Shown: one piece after another, positions 1 through 7,518 of the stretch
Numbering within the stretch: the stretch's first letter is position 1
Layout: every line of letters starts with the position of its first letter
Assembly (NCBI GenBank): GCA_934772045.1
Contig: CAKVMH010000001.1
Span: forward strand, 62,001 to 126,000
DNA length: 64,000 nt
Reading direction: 5' to 3'
From: an uncultured Clostridia bacterium
Lineage (GTDB): Bacteria; Bacillota; Clostridia; Christensenellales; UBA1242
Position numbers and translations under genes: made by a program
The notes under the pieces: generated by a model
The model's database searches: none
Seen by the model: only the letters and a program-made list of their open reading frames with translations
What the model was told of the DNA's origin: nothing

Positions 1-318
1 TCTTGCAAGCGTAACAAGGTTCATAAAGTAAAAAGTAAATTCAGTTAATTCACTAACTTCACTTTGCACAACAAATGTAATCTTATTAGGGTCCAACCCC
101 ACTGCCAAATAGTCCAACATAACATTAAGGACATTATCTCTCACTTTTTGCACATTGCCAAAATTGTCAGTCAACGCTTGTGCATCTGCCAACATAACAT
201 AATATTCATCGTAATCGCCTTTGTTTTGCAATTCCAGCCTTCTCATCAAACTTCCAACATAATGACCAATGTGCAAGTTGCCTGTTGGACGGTCAGCTGT
301 TAAAATAATTTTTTTCAT
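1..318 (-). CDS. trpS: Tryptophan-tRNA ligase (TrpRS), N-terminal part, cut by window edge
   Basis: Charges tRNA-Trp with tryptophan in the cytoplasm. The 106 visible residues begin MKKIILTADRPTGNLHIGHY, which holds the class I HIGH signature (HIGH at residues 16-19) in the form typical of the Streptococcus/Clostridium-type TrpRS. The reading frame stays open to base 1, so the KMSKS loop and C-terminus lie outside the window. The ATG at 318 is preceded by AGGAG at a good distance. Upstream lies a Trp leader peptide with an attenuator instead of the T-box common for trpS in Bacillota. Identity is secure; regulation is inferred. Confidence 0.93.
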   Translation of the reverse strand, partial: MKKIILTADRPTGNLHIGHYVGSLMRRLELQNKGDYDEYYVMLADAQALTDNFGNVQKVRDNVLNVMLDYLAVGLDPNKITFVVQSEVSELTEFTFYFMNLVTLAR

Positions 319-490
319 AATTTCTCCTTTTTAAAACGTTTTTCATTTATTTTTAATTAATTTAAATTATTTTTTATTTATATTTATTTTTTTATTATTT
401 CCATTGCCAAAACATTAAATTTATTTTTAAATATTTAAGTAAACAATTTTTAAGATATGTTTTGATAATATATTAAATAACTAATTTGAT

Positions 491-534
491 TTGCTCTCGC
501 TCTTAAACCGGTTTGTTATTATTCAGAATAAACC
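491..534 (+). repeat. R1 dispersed repeat, copy 1 (degenerate)
   Basis: Matches the R1 pattern (TTCGCT, CGCT, A-rich bases, then GGTTTGTTGTATTCA) with the variant end ATTATTCAGAATAAACC. It is the first of three tandem copies in the trpS leader. Other copies occur at 542, 595, 32835, 41006 (inverted) and 44660. Confidence 0.6.
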
Positions 535-541
535 ATTTTAC

Positions 542-587
542 TTCGCTTCTGCTCGCAAATCTGGTTTGTTGTTATTCAGAATAAACC
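542..587 (+). repeat. R1 dispersed repeat, copy 2
   Basis: Reads TTCGCT, then GCTCGCAAATCTGGTTTGTT and a TTATTCAGAATAAACC end. It is tandem with copies 1 and 3, with a period of about 51 bases. Confidence 0.7.
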
Positions 588-594
588 TATCTTC

Positions 595-637
595 TTCGAT
601 CCCGCTCGCAAATATGGTTTGTTGTATTCACAATAAA
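595..637 (+). repeat. R1 dispersed repeat, copy 3, abutting the trp attenuator
   Basis: Reads GCTCGCAAATATGGTTTGTT followed by GTATTCACAATAAA. Its 3' end runs directly into the U-tract side of the minus-strand terminator at 638-670. The copies at 32835 and 44660 have the same relation to a terminator. Confidence 0.7.
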
Positions 638-670
638 AAATTCAGTGTGCCACATAAACACGCTGAATTT
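638..670 (-). terminator. Intrinsic terminator of the trpS attenuator
   Basis: On the minus strand AAATTCAGCGTG (670-659) pairs with CACACTGAATTT (649-638), 11 of 12 positions, with a 9-base loop and an immediate T-run. The loop contains GTGGC, complementary to GCCAC at 711-707. That complement is needed for an antiterminator that would compete with this hairpin. The hairpin lies between the Trp leader peptide and trpS, the position of an attenuator. The plus strand has no T-run, so the direction is clear. Confidence 0.8.
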
Positions 671-692
671 AAATTCCTATCAAAGGTTCATT

Positions 693-775
693 AAAAGATT
701 TTGTTTGTGGCGAATGAAAATACCACTTACACACAGTGTAAGTACGATTTACCAGTTACGCCAACTTAATCTTTT
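693..775 (-). promoter_or_regulatory. Trp attenuator: competing RNA helices
   Basis: Two helices join the leader-peptide codons to downstream RNA: AAAAGATT (775-768) with AATCTTTT (700-693), and TGGCG (763-759, including the first Trp codon) with CGCCA (712-708). Between them sits a perfect hairpin, ACTTACAC/GTGTAAGT, with a 3-base loop (743-725). If a ribosome stalls at the Trp codons, the freed segment GCCACAAAC (711-703) can pair with GTTT and GTGGC in the terminator loop (659-649). Pairings are seen in the sequence; the switching mechanism is inferred by analogy with classical trp attenuation. Confidence 0.7.
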
Positions 776-778
776 CAT
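749..778 (-). CDS. Trp leader peptide upstream of trpS (MKRLSWRNW)
   Basis: A nine-residue open reading frame with two tryptophans (codons 6 and 9), the last directly before TAA. AGGAG sits 7 bases before its ATG, and a consensus promoter lies 67 bases upstream. Tryptophan is normally about 1% of residues, so two in nine beside a TrpRS gene point to a sensing role: the ribosome should stall here when charged tRNA-Trp is scarce and let transcription pass the terminator. This peptide is too short for ordinary gene finding. No T-box core is visible in the region. Confidence 0.82.
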   Translation of the reverse strand: MKRLSWRNW

Positions 779-844
779 AATTTCTCCTAATATTTTAAGC
801 ATTGAAATTAATAATATTTAATCCACCATTTCACTGCTATTTTT

Positions 845-873
845 ATGATAGCACACTAAAATACAATTGTCAA
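845..873 (-). promoter_or_regulatory. Promoter of the trp leader/trpS transcript
   Basis: Reading the minus strand, -35 TTGACA (873-868), a 17-base spacer, and -10 TATCAT (850-845). An inverted repeat GCTAT/ATAGC overlaps the -10 box and start point. It sits just after the upstream gene's stop, so the leader and trpS form a separate transcription unit. Confidence 0.85.
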
Positions 874-891
874 CAAAATTGTAAATTTAGA

Positions 892-2145
892 TTAATTCGT
901 ATTTTTGTTTTGTTCTTCGTCTTTTATACGTGCCCGTTCATAAATCAATATTCCCAACATATTAATGCTATACACAATTGAAAATACAATCAACATAATG
1001 TTAAACAGTATTTGTGAGTTTGAAAAGCTTAACAAACACACAAGCCCAAAAGTCAACACACGTGAAAAGCACAAAGTTATTTCAATGATGCCTTGATGTT
1101 CGCCAATATCCTGATAAAGACCCGCTTCTTTCAAATCTTTATTCCTAAACACATCATATTGCACTTTAAACAGAGCGGAACAAATTTCTGTGCAGAAATT
1201 GAAAATTATAACTGTTACAATGTTAGGGTTAACGATGAATATCACACTGCCGACAACTGGCAACAAGCTAATTAAAATATAAAGCCAGTTGCGTTTGCCT
1301 TCTTTTGTAAATCGGTTAAATGTTAATATAAACAAAATAACAGCCACAGCAATTACACTTGTAATTGCACCCAAACTTAAATTACTGCCACATTCAAGCA
1401 TAACACAAACGCTTATAAGTGTGGACAAAACGGAAGTCATGCCATGAATGAAGCTGAAATTATATGCCCTTTTAACTTTTATATATAATGGGAAATTTGC
1501 TTTTAAACGCTCCCAGTAATCTGGTATATTAAAATCGCTGTTTTCTGGTTTTTTGGCATGCACCACAAATGAAACCGCAATTTGCAATAAACAAATGATA
1601 AACACGTAAATCGCAACTTGGCTGAAAGTGGACACTTCAATTAATGCACCAACTGTAATTGGAAAAATAACATTGACCGATTGCCTCAAAATGTAGGTAA
1701 ATACCGCAAATTTATTGATACTTTTACGGCTTACCATTTCTTGTTTTAACACATTGTAACTTGCCCAATAAAACCCTTTTGAAAACCCTTCCAGCAAACC
1801 TGCAAGCCAAATATATCTTGCAATTTGCTCACCAAAGAAAATTGAAAACAGCACCACACCCGCGCGCATAACTAGCGACAACCTGTAAACCCAAATTCTG
1901 TTTGTTTTTGCAACAAGAAAACTTGCTAAATAATAGATAACCAGCATTACAGCATAGCCTATAACCTCAAATAAACTTGCCTTAAAGCAATAGTCAAATG
2001 CGCTGGTTGAAAAACTGTATAGGTGTGCAATTAAAAATGTGGAAACAAATATGTCAACAGCTTTTGCCAAGGTATGACAAAAACCCAACCCACGGTTGGC
2101 ATGCCCATCTTTTTTGCTTGTTGCGATGTCATAGTTGTAACCCAT
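892..2145 (-). CDS. MFS-type multi-pass membrane transporter
   Basis: A protein of 417 residues with about 12 hydrophobic segments and short charged loops, the architecture of the major facilitator superfamily. The block EGFSKGFYWASYN near residue 125 resembles YqgE-like putative transporters of Bacillota. Substrate unknown. I start it at ATG 2145 (MGYNYDIATSKK): the longer frame would begin at a TTG and run through a -10-like TATAAT. No ribosome binding site is visible. TATAAT ends exactly 6 bases before this ATG, so the mRNA may be leaderless. It has no co-directional neighbour close by. Family placement is moderately sure. Confidence 0.7.
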   Translation of the reverse strand: MGYNYDIATSKKDGHANRGLGFCHTLAKAVDIFVSTFLIAHLYSFSTSAFDYCFKASLFEVIGYAVMLVIYYLASFLVAKTNRIWVYRLSLVMRAGVVLFSIFFGEQIARYIWLAGLLEGFSKGFYWASYNVLKQEMVSRKSINKFAVFTYILRQSVNVIFPITVGALIEVSTFSQVAIYVFIICLLQIAVSFVVHAKKPENSDFNIPDYWERLKANFPLYIKVKRAYNFSFIHGMTSVLSTLISVCVMLECGSNLSLGAITSVIAVAVILFILTFNRFTKEGKRNWLYILISLLPVVGSVIFIVNPNIVTVIIFNFCTEICSALFKVQYDVFRNKDLKEAGLYQDIGEHQGIIEITLCFSRVLTFGLVCLLSFSNSQILFNIMLIVFSIVYSINMLGILIYERARIKDEEQNKNTN

Positions 2146-2151
2146 AAAGTC

Positions 2152-2157
2152 ATTATA
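2152..2157 (-). promoter_or_regulatory. -10 box placed 6 bases before the MFS start codon
   Basis: TATAAT on the minus strand, six bases, then ATG. A recognisable -35 is weak (TTAATA at 16-base spacing). The same spacing recurs at recD2, the 106-residue xre gene and the GIY-YIG gene, which makes chance less likely here. Confidence 0.5.
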
Positions 2158-2225
2158 CAACAAAATTAAAATTTATTAAAAGAATTTGTTGTCTTTTGCA
2201 CAAATAACACAATATTTTCATAAAA

Positions 2226-2251
2226 AAAATTCCATGTTTCCATGGAATTTT
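2226..2251. terminator. Bidirectional intrinsic terminator between tuf and the MFS gene
   Basis: AAAATTCCATG pairs perfectly with CATGGAATTTT around a 4-base loop; T-rich tails exist on both strands. On the minus strand it would end the str operon, about 300 bases after tuf. Confidence 0.75.
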
Positions 2252-2252
2252 T

Positions 2253-2554
2253 GTAAAATCGCAACAAACCAACATATAACAATCAGTTTTATTGAGATAA
2301 AAGGTCGCACTGGCCGGTGAAACCTTTACGCGCTAACATAAAATTATCATAAATCTCAGTTCGGTAGCTAATCAAAGTGAAACCTATGATCATAACCTAG
2401 CAAAGCCAGCCAATTTAAGTGCAGTTTAATTTAATTTGATCAGGACTAAACAAACCACAACTTAAACCAAATGGAAATGTTAGATTATACAATTTTAACC
2501 TTTAAAAGGATTTAATTAGTTAAATAATTAACTATTTTTAGGCAATTTCAAAAA
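2253..2554 (-). other. Possible structured RNA tail downstream of tuf
   Basis: A 300-base gap richer in G/C than other gaps here. Nested pairings are visible: TGAGAT (2294-2299) with ATCTCA (2353-2358); AAAGGT with ACCTTT inside it; CACTGG with CCGGTG inside that. CTGGC near 2311 could also pair with GCCAG near 2405. A TATGATCATA palindrome and a TAGTTAA/TTAACTA hairpin just after the tuf stop are also present. I see no reading frame and do not recognise tmRNA, RNase P, SRP or 6S RNA. It may be a long 3' UTR or an independent RNA; which strand is functional is not settled. Confidence 0.3.
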
Positions 2555-3760
2555 TTAACCAAGAATTTCTGAAACAACGCCTGAACCTACTGTACGGCCA
2601 CCTTCACGGATAGCGAACCTCATACCCTTTTCAATAGCGATTGGGTGGATAAGTTCGATTTCCATTGTGATGTTGTCGCCTGGCATTACCATTTCAACGC
2701 CATCTGGAAGTTTGATTGAACCGGTAATATCAGTTGTACGAACGTAGAATTGTGGACGATAACCATTGAAGAATGGAGTATGACGACCACCTTCTTCTTT
2801 CTTCAAAACGTAAACTTCAGCTTTGAAGTGTGTGTGTGGTGTGATTGAACCTGGTTTAGCAAGAACTTGACCACGTTCAATTTCAGTACGTTGGATACCA
2901 CGAAGCAACAAACCTGCGTTATCACCTGAACGAGCTTCGTCAAGTGACTTACGGAACATTTCAATACCTGTGATAACAACTTTACGGGTAGGTTTAATAC
3001 CAACCAATTCAACTTCTTCGTTGAGGTGGCAAACACCGCGTTCAACTCTACCTGTAGCAACAGTACCACGACCAGTGATTGAGAATACATCTTCAACTGG
3101 CATTAAGAAAGGTTTATCAGTGTCACGAACTGGGTCTGGAATATAGGTATCAACAGCGTCCATCAATTCACGGATGCAGTCGCAAGCAGGATCATTAACG
3201 TTACCAGCAGAAGCAGCTTCCAAAGCTTTAAGAGCAGAACCCTTAATGATTGGAGTTGTATCGCCAGGGAAACCATATGATGACAATAAGTCACGGATTT
3301 CCATTTCAACCAAGTCTAAGATTTCTGGATCGTCAACTTGATCAGTTTTGTTCATGAATACGATGATGTAAGGAACGCCTACTTGACGAGCAAGCAAGAT
3401 GTGTTCTTTAGTTTGAGGCATTGGGCCGTCAGTTGCAGCAACAACGAGGATTGCGCCGTCCATTTGAGCAGCACCAGTGATCATGTTTTTAACATAGTCA
3501 GCGTGTCCTGGGCAGTCAACGTGAGCGTAGTGACGTTTAGCTGTTTCGTACTCAATGTGTGATGTGTTAATTGTAATACCGCGCGCCCTTTCTTCAGGGG
3601 TGTTGTCAATACCAGCATAGTCTTTCTTATCAGCATTGAAGCCCATGCCAGCAAGAGTCAAGTTAATAGCAGCGGTTAATGTAGTTTTACCATGGTCAAC
3701 GTGGCCAATAGTACCAATGTTAACGTGTGGTTTAGTTCTATCAAATTTAGCTTTAGCCAT
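2555..3760 (-). CDS. tuf: Translation elongation factor Tu
   Basis: GTPase that carries aminoacyl-tRNA to the ribosomal A site. 401 residues, the usual length. The P-loop GHVDHGKT is at residues 19-26, followed by the DCPGHADY and NKTD motifs of the G domain, then beta-barrel domains II and III ending in VVSEILG. AAGGAG lies before the ATG. It is the last gene of the str operon but is separated from fusA by 214 bases that carry a second promoter, so tuf can also be transcribed alone. Identity is certain. Confidence 0.98.
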   Translation of the reverse strand: MAKAKFDRTKPHVNIGTIGHVDHGKTTLTAAINLTLAGMGFNADKKDYAGIDNTPEERARGITINTSHIEYETAKRHYAHVDCPGHADYVKNMITGAAQMDGAILVVAATDGPMPQTKEHILLARQVGVPYIIVFMNKTDQVDDPEILDLVEMEIRDLLSSYGFPGDTTPIIKGSALKALEAASAGNVNDPACDCIRELMDAVDTYIPDPVRDTDKPFLMPVEDVFSITGRGTVATGRVERGVCHLNEEVELVGIKPTRKVVITGIEMFRKSLDEARSGDNAGLLLRGIQRTEIERGQVLAKPGSITPHTHFKAEVYVLKKEEGGRHTPFFNGYRPQFYVRTTDITGSIKLPDGVEMVMPGDNITMEIELIHPIAIEKGMRFAIREGGRTVGSGVVSEILG

Positions 3761-3796
3761 TTTTATTGTTCTCCTTTTTAAATAATAAACAATTAT

Positions 3797-3826
3797 ATTC
3801 TAATTTAATTTGCATTAATAAGTCAA
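3797..3826 (-). promoter_or_regulatory. Internal promoter for tuf
   Basis: -35 TTGACT (3826-3821), 18-base spacer, -10 TAGAAT (3802-3797), about 37 bases before the tuf start. It would boost EF-Tu above the rest of the operon. Confidence 0.7.
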
Positions 3827-3891
3827 GCAAATTTTGAATGTTTTTTATTTTCTTTTATTTGCTAAATATAACAAATTATTGTGGTTTTTAA

Positions 3892-3958
3892 GTGAAAATT
3901 GAATGTTGATTTAAACTGCCTGTGCACAATTGCAATCCAAATTAAATTCAACTTTCAC
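3892..3958 (-). other. Long hairpin between fusA and tuf
   Basis: GTGAAAGTTGAAT pairs with ATTCAATTTTCAC over 13 positions (one G-U), enclosing a 41-base loop that contains TGTGCACA. It begins shortly after the fusA stop and has no T-run, so it looks more like an mRNA stabiliser or processing site than a terminator. Confidence 0.5.
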
Positions 3959-3974
3959 CTTTAAACTACAACAA

Positions 3975-6056
3975 TTATTCAGCCAATTTTTTCCTGTCGC
4001 CAATAACTTTATCAGCAACATTTTTTGGACATTCAGCATAGTGATCTGGCACCATTGTGAATGTACCACGGCCTTGTGTTGAACCACGAAGGTCGGTTGA
4101 GTAACCAAACATTTCGCTAAGTGGAACTTCAGCATGAATAACTTGGCTACCATATTTAGCTTCTGTACCAGTAAGCACACCACGGCGTGATGTAAGCCCG
4201 CCCATAACAGAACCCAAATATTCGTCTGGTGTTGTAACTTCAACTTTCATGATAGGTTCAAGTAACACTGGGTCAGCTTTAGCCATAGCGTCTTTAAATG
4301 CCATAGAACCAGCAATTTTAAACGCCATTTCACTAGAGTCGACATCGTGGTAAGAACCGCCCAACAAAGTAACTTTGAAGTCAATTGTTTCGTAACCAGC
4401 AACCACGCCAGCCTTTTTAGCTTCTTGAATACCTGCGTCGATTGGTGGGATAAATTCTTTTGGAACTTCACCGCCGACAACTTTGCTTTCAAAGATGTAG
4501 CCTTTATCTCTTTCCAATGGTTCCATTAAAATCTTACAGTGACCATATTGACCACGACCACCAGATTGTTTAATGTACTTACCTTCGGCTTCAACAGCTT
4601 TACGGATTGTTTCTTTGTAAGCAACTTGTGGTTTACCAACAGTTACTTCAACGCCGAATTCACGTTTCATACGGTCAACCAAAATGTCAAGGTGCAATTC
4701 GCCCATGCCGGCGATAATTGTTTGACCAGTTTGGTCATCAGTGTATGATTTGAAAGTAGGGTCTTCTTCCATTAATTTAGAAATTGCGATGCCCAACTTT
4801 TCTTGTGCTTGCTTGTCCTTAGGTTCGATTGCTTGTTGGATAACTGGTTTCATAAATTCCATTTCTTCCAACTTGATAGGATGATTTTCATCGCAAAGTG
4901 TGTCACCTGTGCCAGTGTTTTTTAAACCAACAACTGCGCAGATATCACCTGCCAAAACTTCATCAATATCAGTACGGTTGTTTGCATGCATGTGAAGCAA
5001 ACGGCCGATACGTTCTTTTTTGTCTTTACTTGCGTTCAAAACGTAACTACCAGCACTCAACTTACCGCTATAAACACGAATGAATGTGATACGACCAACA
5101 TATGGGTCAGTTGCAATTTTAAATGCAAGTGCTGCAAATGGTTCGTCGTCACTGTTGTTACGAGTAACTTCTGTGCCATCTTCCAACGTACCTTTAATAG
5201 GTGGTACATCGATTGGGCTTGGCATATAATCAACAATTGCATCAAGCAATTCTTGTATACCTTTGTTCCTTGCAGCTGTTCCGCATAAAACTGGGAACAT
5301 TTTAAGTGAACATGTTGCTTTACGAATACCCTTTTTAATTTCGTCAATTGTAAGTTCTTCACCCATGAAGAATTTATCCAACAATTCGTCATCAGTTTCA
5401 GCAACAGATTCAATCATTTTTTGCCTGTATTCTTGGCATTGAGCAAGCATGTCAGCTGGAATTTCTTCTTCCCTAACATCTTTGCCAAGGTCATCATAGA
5501 ACACATAAGCTTTCATTTTAACAAGGTCAACGATACCTTTAAATGTTTCAGCTTCTCCGATAGGAAGTTGAAGTGGAACAACATTTGCACCCAAAACTTC
5601 TTTCATTGATTTAACAGCCTTTAAGAAGTTTGCGTCGTTGATGTCCATCTTATTTACAAAGCAAAGCCTTGGAACGTTGAACTTGCTTGCTTGACGCCAA
5701 ACGTTTTCACTTTGTGCTTGAACGCCAGCACGCGCACTGAACAATGCAACCGCACCATCAAGCACTTTCAAACTACGTTCAACTTCAACAGTGAAGTCCA
5801 CGTGTCCTGGGGTGTCGATGATGTTGATTGTGCAATCTTGCCACTTACATGTGGTACAAGCAGATGTGATTGTAATACCACGTTCTTGTTCTTGTGCCAT
5901 CCAGTCCATTGTTGCTTCACCGTCGTGTACTTCACCAATTTTGTGGTTAATACCGGTGTAGAACAATATACGTTCAGTGGTGGTTGTTTTACCAGTATCG
6001 ATGTGCGCCATAATACCGATATTTCTAATTTTTTGTAATGGTACTGTTCTCGCCAT
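3975..6056 (-). CDS. fusA: Translation elongation factor G
   Basis: GTPase that drives tRNA-mRNA translocation on the ribosome and works with RRF in recycling. 693 residues, normal length. The P-loop AHIDTGKT is at residues 17-24, followed by DTPGHVDF near 82 and NKMD near 136; domains II-V follow, including the domain IV stretch with GGRGQYGH. A strong AAGGGGG site lies just before the ATG. It follows rpsG by 15 bases in the str operon. Identity is certain. Confidence 0.98.
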   Translation of the reverse strand: MARTVPLQKIRNIGIMAHIDTGKTTTTERILFYTGINHKIGEVHDGEATMDWMAQEQERGITITSACTTCKWQDCTINIIDTPGHVDFTVEVERSLKVLDGAVALFSARAGVQAQSENVWRQASKFNVPRLCFVNKMDINDANFLKAVKSMKEVLGANVVPLQLPIGEAETFKGIVDLVKMKAYVFYDDLGKDVREEEIPADMLAQCQEYRQKMIESVAETDDELLDKFFMGEELTIDEIKKGIRKATCSLKMFPVLCGTAARNKGIQELLDAIVDYMPSPIDVPPIKGTLEDGTEVTRNNSDDEPFAALAFKIATDPYVGRITFIRVYSGKLSAGSYVLNASKDKKERIGRLLHMHANNRTDIDEVLAGDICAVVGLKNTGTGDTLCDENHPIKLEEMEFMKPVIQQAIEPKDKQAQEKLGIAISKLMEEDPTFKSYTDDQTGQTIIAGMGELHLDILVDRMKREFGVEVTVGKPQVAYKETIRKAVEAEGKYIKQSGGRGQYGHCKILMEPLERDKGYIFESKVVGGEVPKEFIPPIDAGIQEAKKAGVVAGYETIDFKVTLLGGSYHDVDSSEMAFKIAGSMAFKDAMAKADPVLLEPIMKVEVTTPDEYLGSVMGGLTSRRGVLTGTEAKYGSQVIHAEVPLSEMFGYSTDLRGSTQGRGTFTMVPDHYAECPKNVADKVIGDRKKLAE

Positions 6057-6071
6057 TTAATCCCCCTTAAA

Positions 6072-6542
6072 TTACCAACGATAGTGTGCAAAAGCTTTGT
6101 TGGCTTCAGCTTGCCTGTGCATATCGTCGCGTTTCTTAATTGCGCCACCTGCTTGATTGTAGGCGTCAGCAATTTCAGCACTTAACCTTGCGTCCATACC
6201 ACGTTCGTTACGCTTCCTAGCAGCCATAACTAACCAACGGATTGCAAGTGTTTGTTGTCTATCAGCGCTAACTTCCATAGGAACTTGATAGTTTGCGCCA
6301 CCAACACGCCTAACTTTTGTTTCAAGTTTAGGTTTAACATTTTCAATTGCTTGGTTAAGCACAACCATTGGTTCTTCACCAATTTTTTCAGCGGAAGTTT
6401 TCATTGCACTATAAACGATTGATTGTGCAATACCCTTTTTACCATCAACCATAACTTGGTTAATAAGTTTTGAAACTACGGTTGAATTGTATAATGGATC
6501 AGGTATCACATCACGCTTTACAGCAGCATTTCTTCTTGACAT
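6072..6542 (-). CDS. rpsG: 30S ribosomal protein S7
   Basis: Binds the 3' major domain of 16S rRNA, initiates head assembly of the small subunit and touches the E-site tRNA. The true start is the ATG giving MSRRNAAVKRDV (156 residues), with AAGGAG 8 bases upstream; the frame extends 10 codons further but without a binding site. In the usual str order it follows rpsL directly; here a ThyX-like gene intervenes. Confidence 0.96.
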   Translation of the reverse strand: MSRRNAAVKRDVIPDPLYNSTVVSKLINQVMVDGKKGIAQSIVYSAMKTSAEKIGEEPMVVLNQAIENVKPKLETKVRRVGGANYQVPMEVSADRQQTLAIRWLVMAARKRNERGMDARLSAEIADAYNQAGGAIKKRDDMHRQAEANKAFAHYRW

Positions 6543-6597
6543 AATATTTCTCCTTATTTTATTTTTTAACAATAAAACATTGATTTAATTAGATGTT

Positions 6598-7293
6598 TTA
6601 TTCATCCAAACCTAAATTTAATAAAATTTCGGTTTGTTCTTCCTTTGACATCTTTTGCATTTTTTGTTTAAATTTAGCGGTCATCTGTTCGAGTGAAATT
6701 TCTTCATCAGTCTTTTTCTTGCCAACAATTAATTCACTGTGTGGCAATGTTTCAATCCAACGGCAAAACTCACGCCATTCAGGCAAACGGTGATTTTTGC
6801 GCTGTGCATAAACTGTTTTCAACTGACGATAATTTGTTGTTAACCTTGCAGTCAACATAAAGCCAGATGGAATGTTGTATAAAAGTTTTAAATACTTTTC
6901 CGCTTTCAATGGTGAATCTTCAGGTTCGTCTAAATATTCTTGCTTAATTTCATTAATCCTTCGCAAAATACACTTATCCACATAATTGTTGCATTGTTTA
7001 TCAATGTCAAACTTGCTAATTCTGTGCATGGTGGATTGGCTTGAAACAAAATATAAAAATCTATATCTTTCAGCCTCTGTCCACGCTTTAAGTGAAAATG
7101 ACACATCGAACGACACATTTATGCCTGTTAAGAACTGGTCGTGCCCTTCACCTTTGCCCGATTGCGCAAGGGTTAACACGGTTTTTGTGATGTCTGTGTT
7201 AAGAACATCATTGTCAACCGACATAGGATATTTGCTTGCCTTAATTGATTCATCAAAACCACTAACTACAACATTTTCAATTTTAAATTCCAT
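6598..7293 (-). CDS. ThyX-like protein (divergent, phage-type)
   Basis: 231 residues. SSQSTMH (84-90), PSGFMLTARLTTNYRQL (142-158), RKNHRLPEW (165-173) and FCRWIETLPHSELI (176-189) match a protein type seen in Bacillota phages and prophages and related to flavin-dependent thymidylate synthase. In that family the similar blocks bind FAD and dUMP. The classical ThyX signature RHRxxSxNExS is not intact, so catalysis is uncertain. It carries its own GAGG binding site and promoter and lies between rpsL and rpsG, where no gene is usual. The family call rests on remembered motif patterns, so moderate confidence only. Confidence 0.5.
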   Translation of the reverse strand: MEFKIENVVVSGFDESIKASKYPMSVDNDVLNTDITKTVLTLAQSGKGEGHDQFLTGINVSFDVSFSLKAWTEAERYRFLYFVSSQSTMHRISKFDIDKQCNNYVDKCILRRINEIKQEYLDEPEDSPLKAEKYLKLLYNIPSGFMLTARLTTNYRQLKTVYAQRKNHRLPEWREFCRWIETLPHSELIVGKKKTDEEISLEQMTAKFKQKMQKMSKEEQTEILLNLGLDE

Positions 7294-7336
7294 ATAAATA
7301 CCTCATAATTAAAATTTGCAATGTTAATTAGGCGTA

Positions 7337-7364
7337 TTTATATTTAAAAAAGCAAAACTGTCAA
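7337..7364 (-). promoter_or_regulatory. Promoter of the ThyX-like gene
   Basis: -35 TTGACA (7364-7359), 16-base spacer, -10 TATAAA (7342-7337), ending 43 bases before the start codon. It lets the inserted gene, and rpsG-fusA downstream, be transcribed apart from rpsL. Confidence 0.7.
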
Positions 7365-7518
7365 TTTATTATTTAATTAATACGTTAAGCACTTATATTG
7401 ATTTTCAGTGCTAACTCAATTCAAGGTTTAAATTTCATTGGGGCTTTTAGCACCTAACAAAAATTTATGCAATAAATTTTTATTTTGAGCCCGCTCAAAT
7501 CAAGGTTAAGAATTAACC
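7365..7518 (-). other. Structured spacer between rpsL and the ThyX-like gene
   Basis: Two hairpins are visible: AAAATTTAT/ATAAATTTT with a 3-base loop near 7465-7485, enclosed by GGGCT/AGCCC; and AGCACT/AGTGCT near 7390-7415. Neither has a clean T-run on the minus strand, so I do not call a terminator. Confidence 0.4.

Larger units (their letters stand above)
319..637. other. Long 5' untranslated region of trpS holding three tandem R1 repeats
   Basis: About 320 bases separate the attenuator hairpin from the trpS start. Bases 319-480 are almost pure A/T and show nothing I can name. Bases 491-637 hold three tandem copies of a short dispersed repeat (R1) whose core is TGGTTTGTTGTATTCACAA. A reading frame across this stretch on the plus strand follows the repeats and has no ribosome binding site, so I do not call it a gene. 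Confidence 0.6.

Noticed and set aside
491..694. 67-codon plus-strand frame
   Set aside because: It runs across three R1 repeats and the attenuator terminator and has no binding site.
638..778. T-box riboswitch or degenerate tRNA upstream of trpS
   Set aside because: No AGGGTGGNACCGCG core is present. The tRNA-like layout (7-base arms, central hairpin) is only about 63 bases, lacks a proper T-loop and U33, and is better explained by the leader peptide and attenuator helices.
892..2163. TTG start giving six extra residues for the MFS protein
   Set aside because: The extra codons contain the -10 box TATAAT and no binding site; ATG 2145 is the simpler start.
4898..5288. Plus-strand frames inside fusA
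   Set aside because: Antisense shadows of a strongly coding minus-strand gene; cysteine-rich composition and no binding site.
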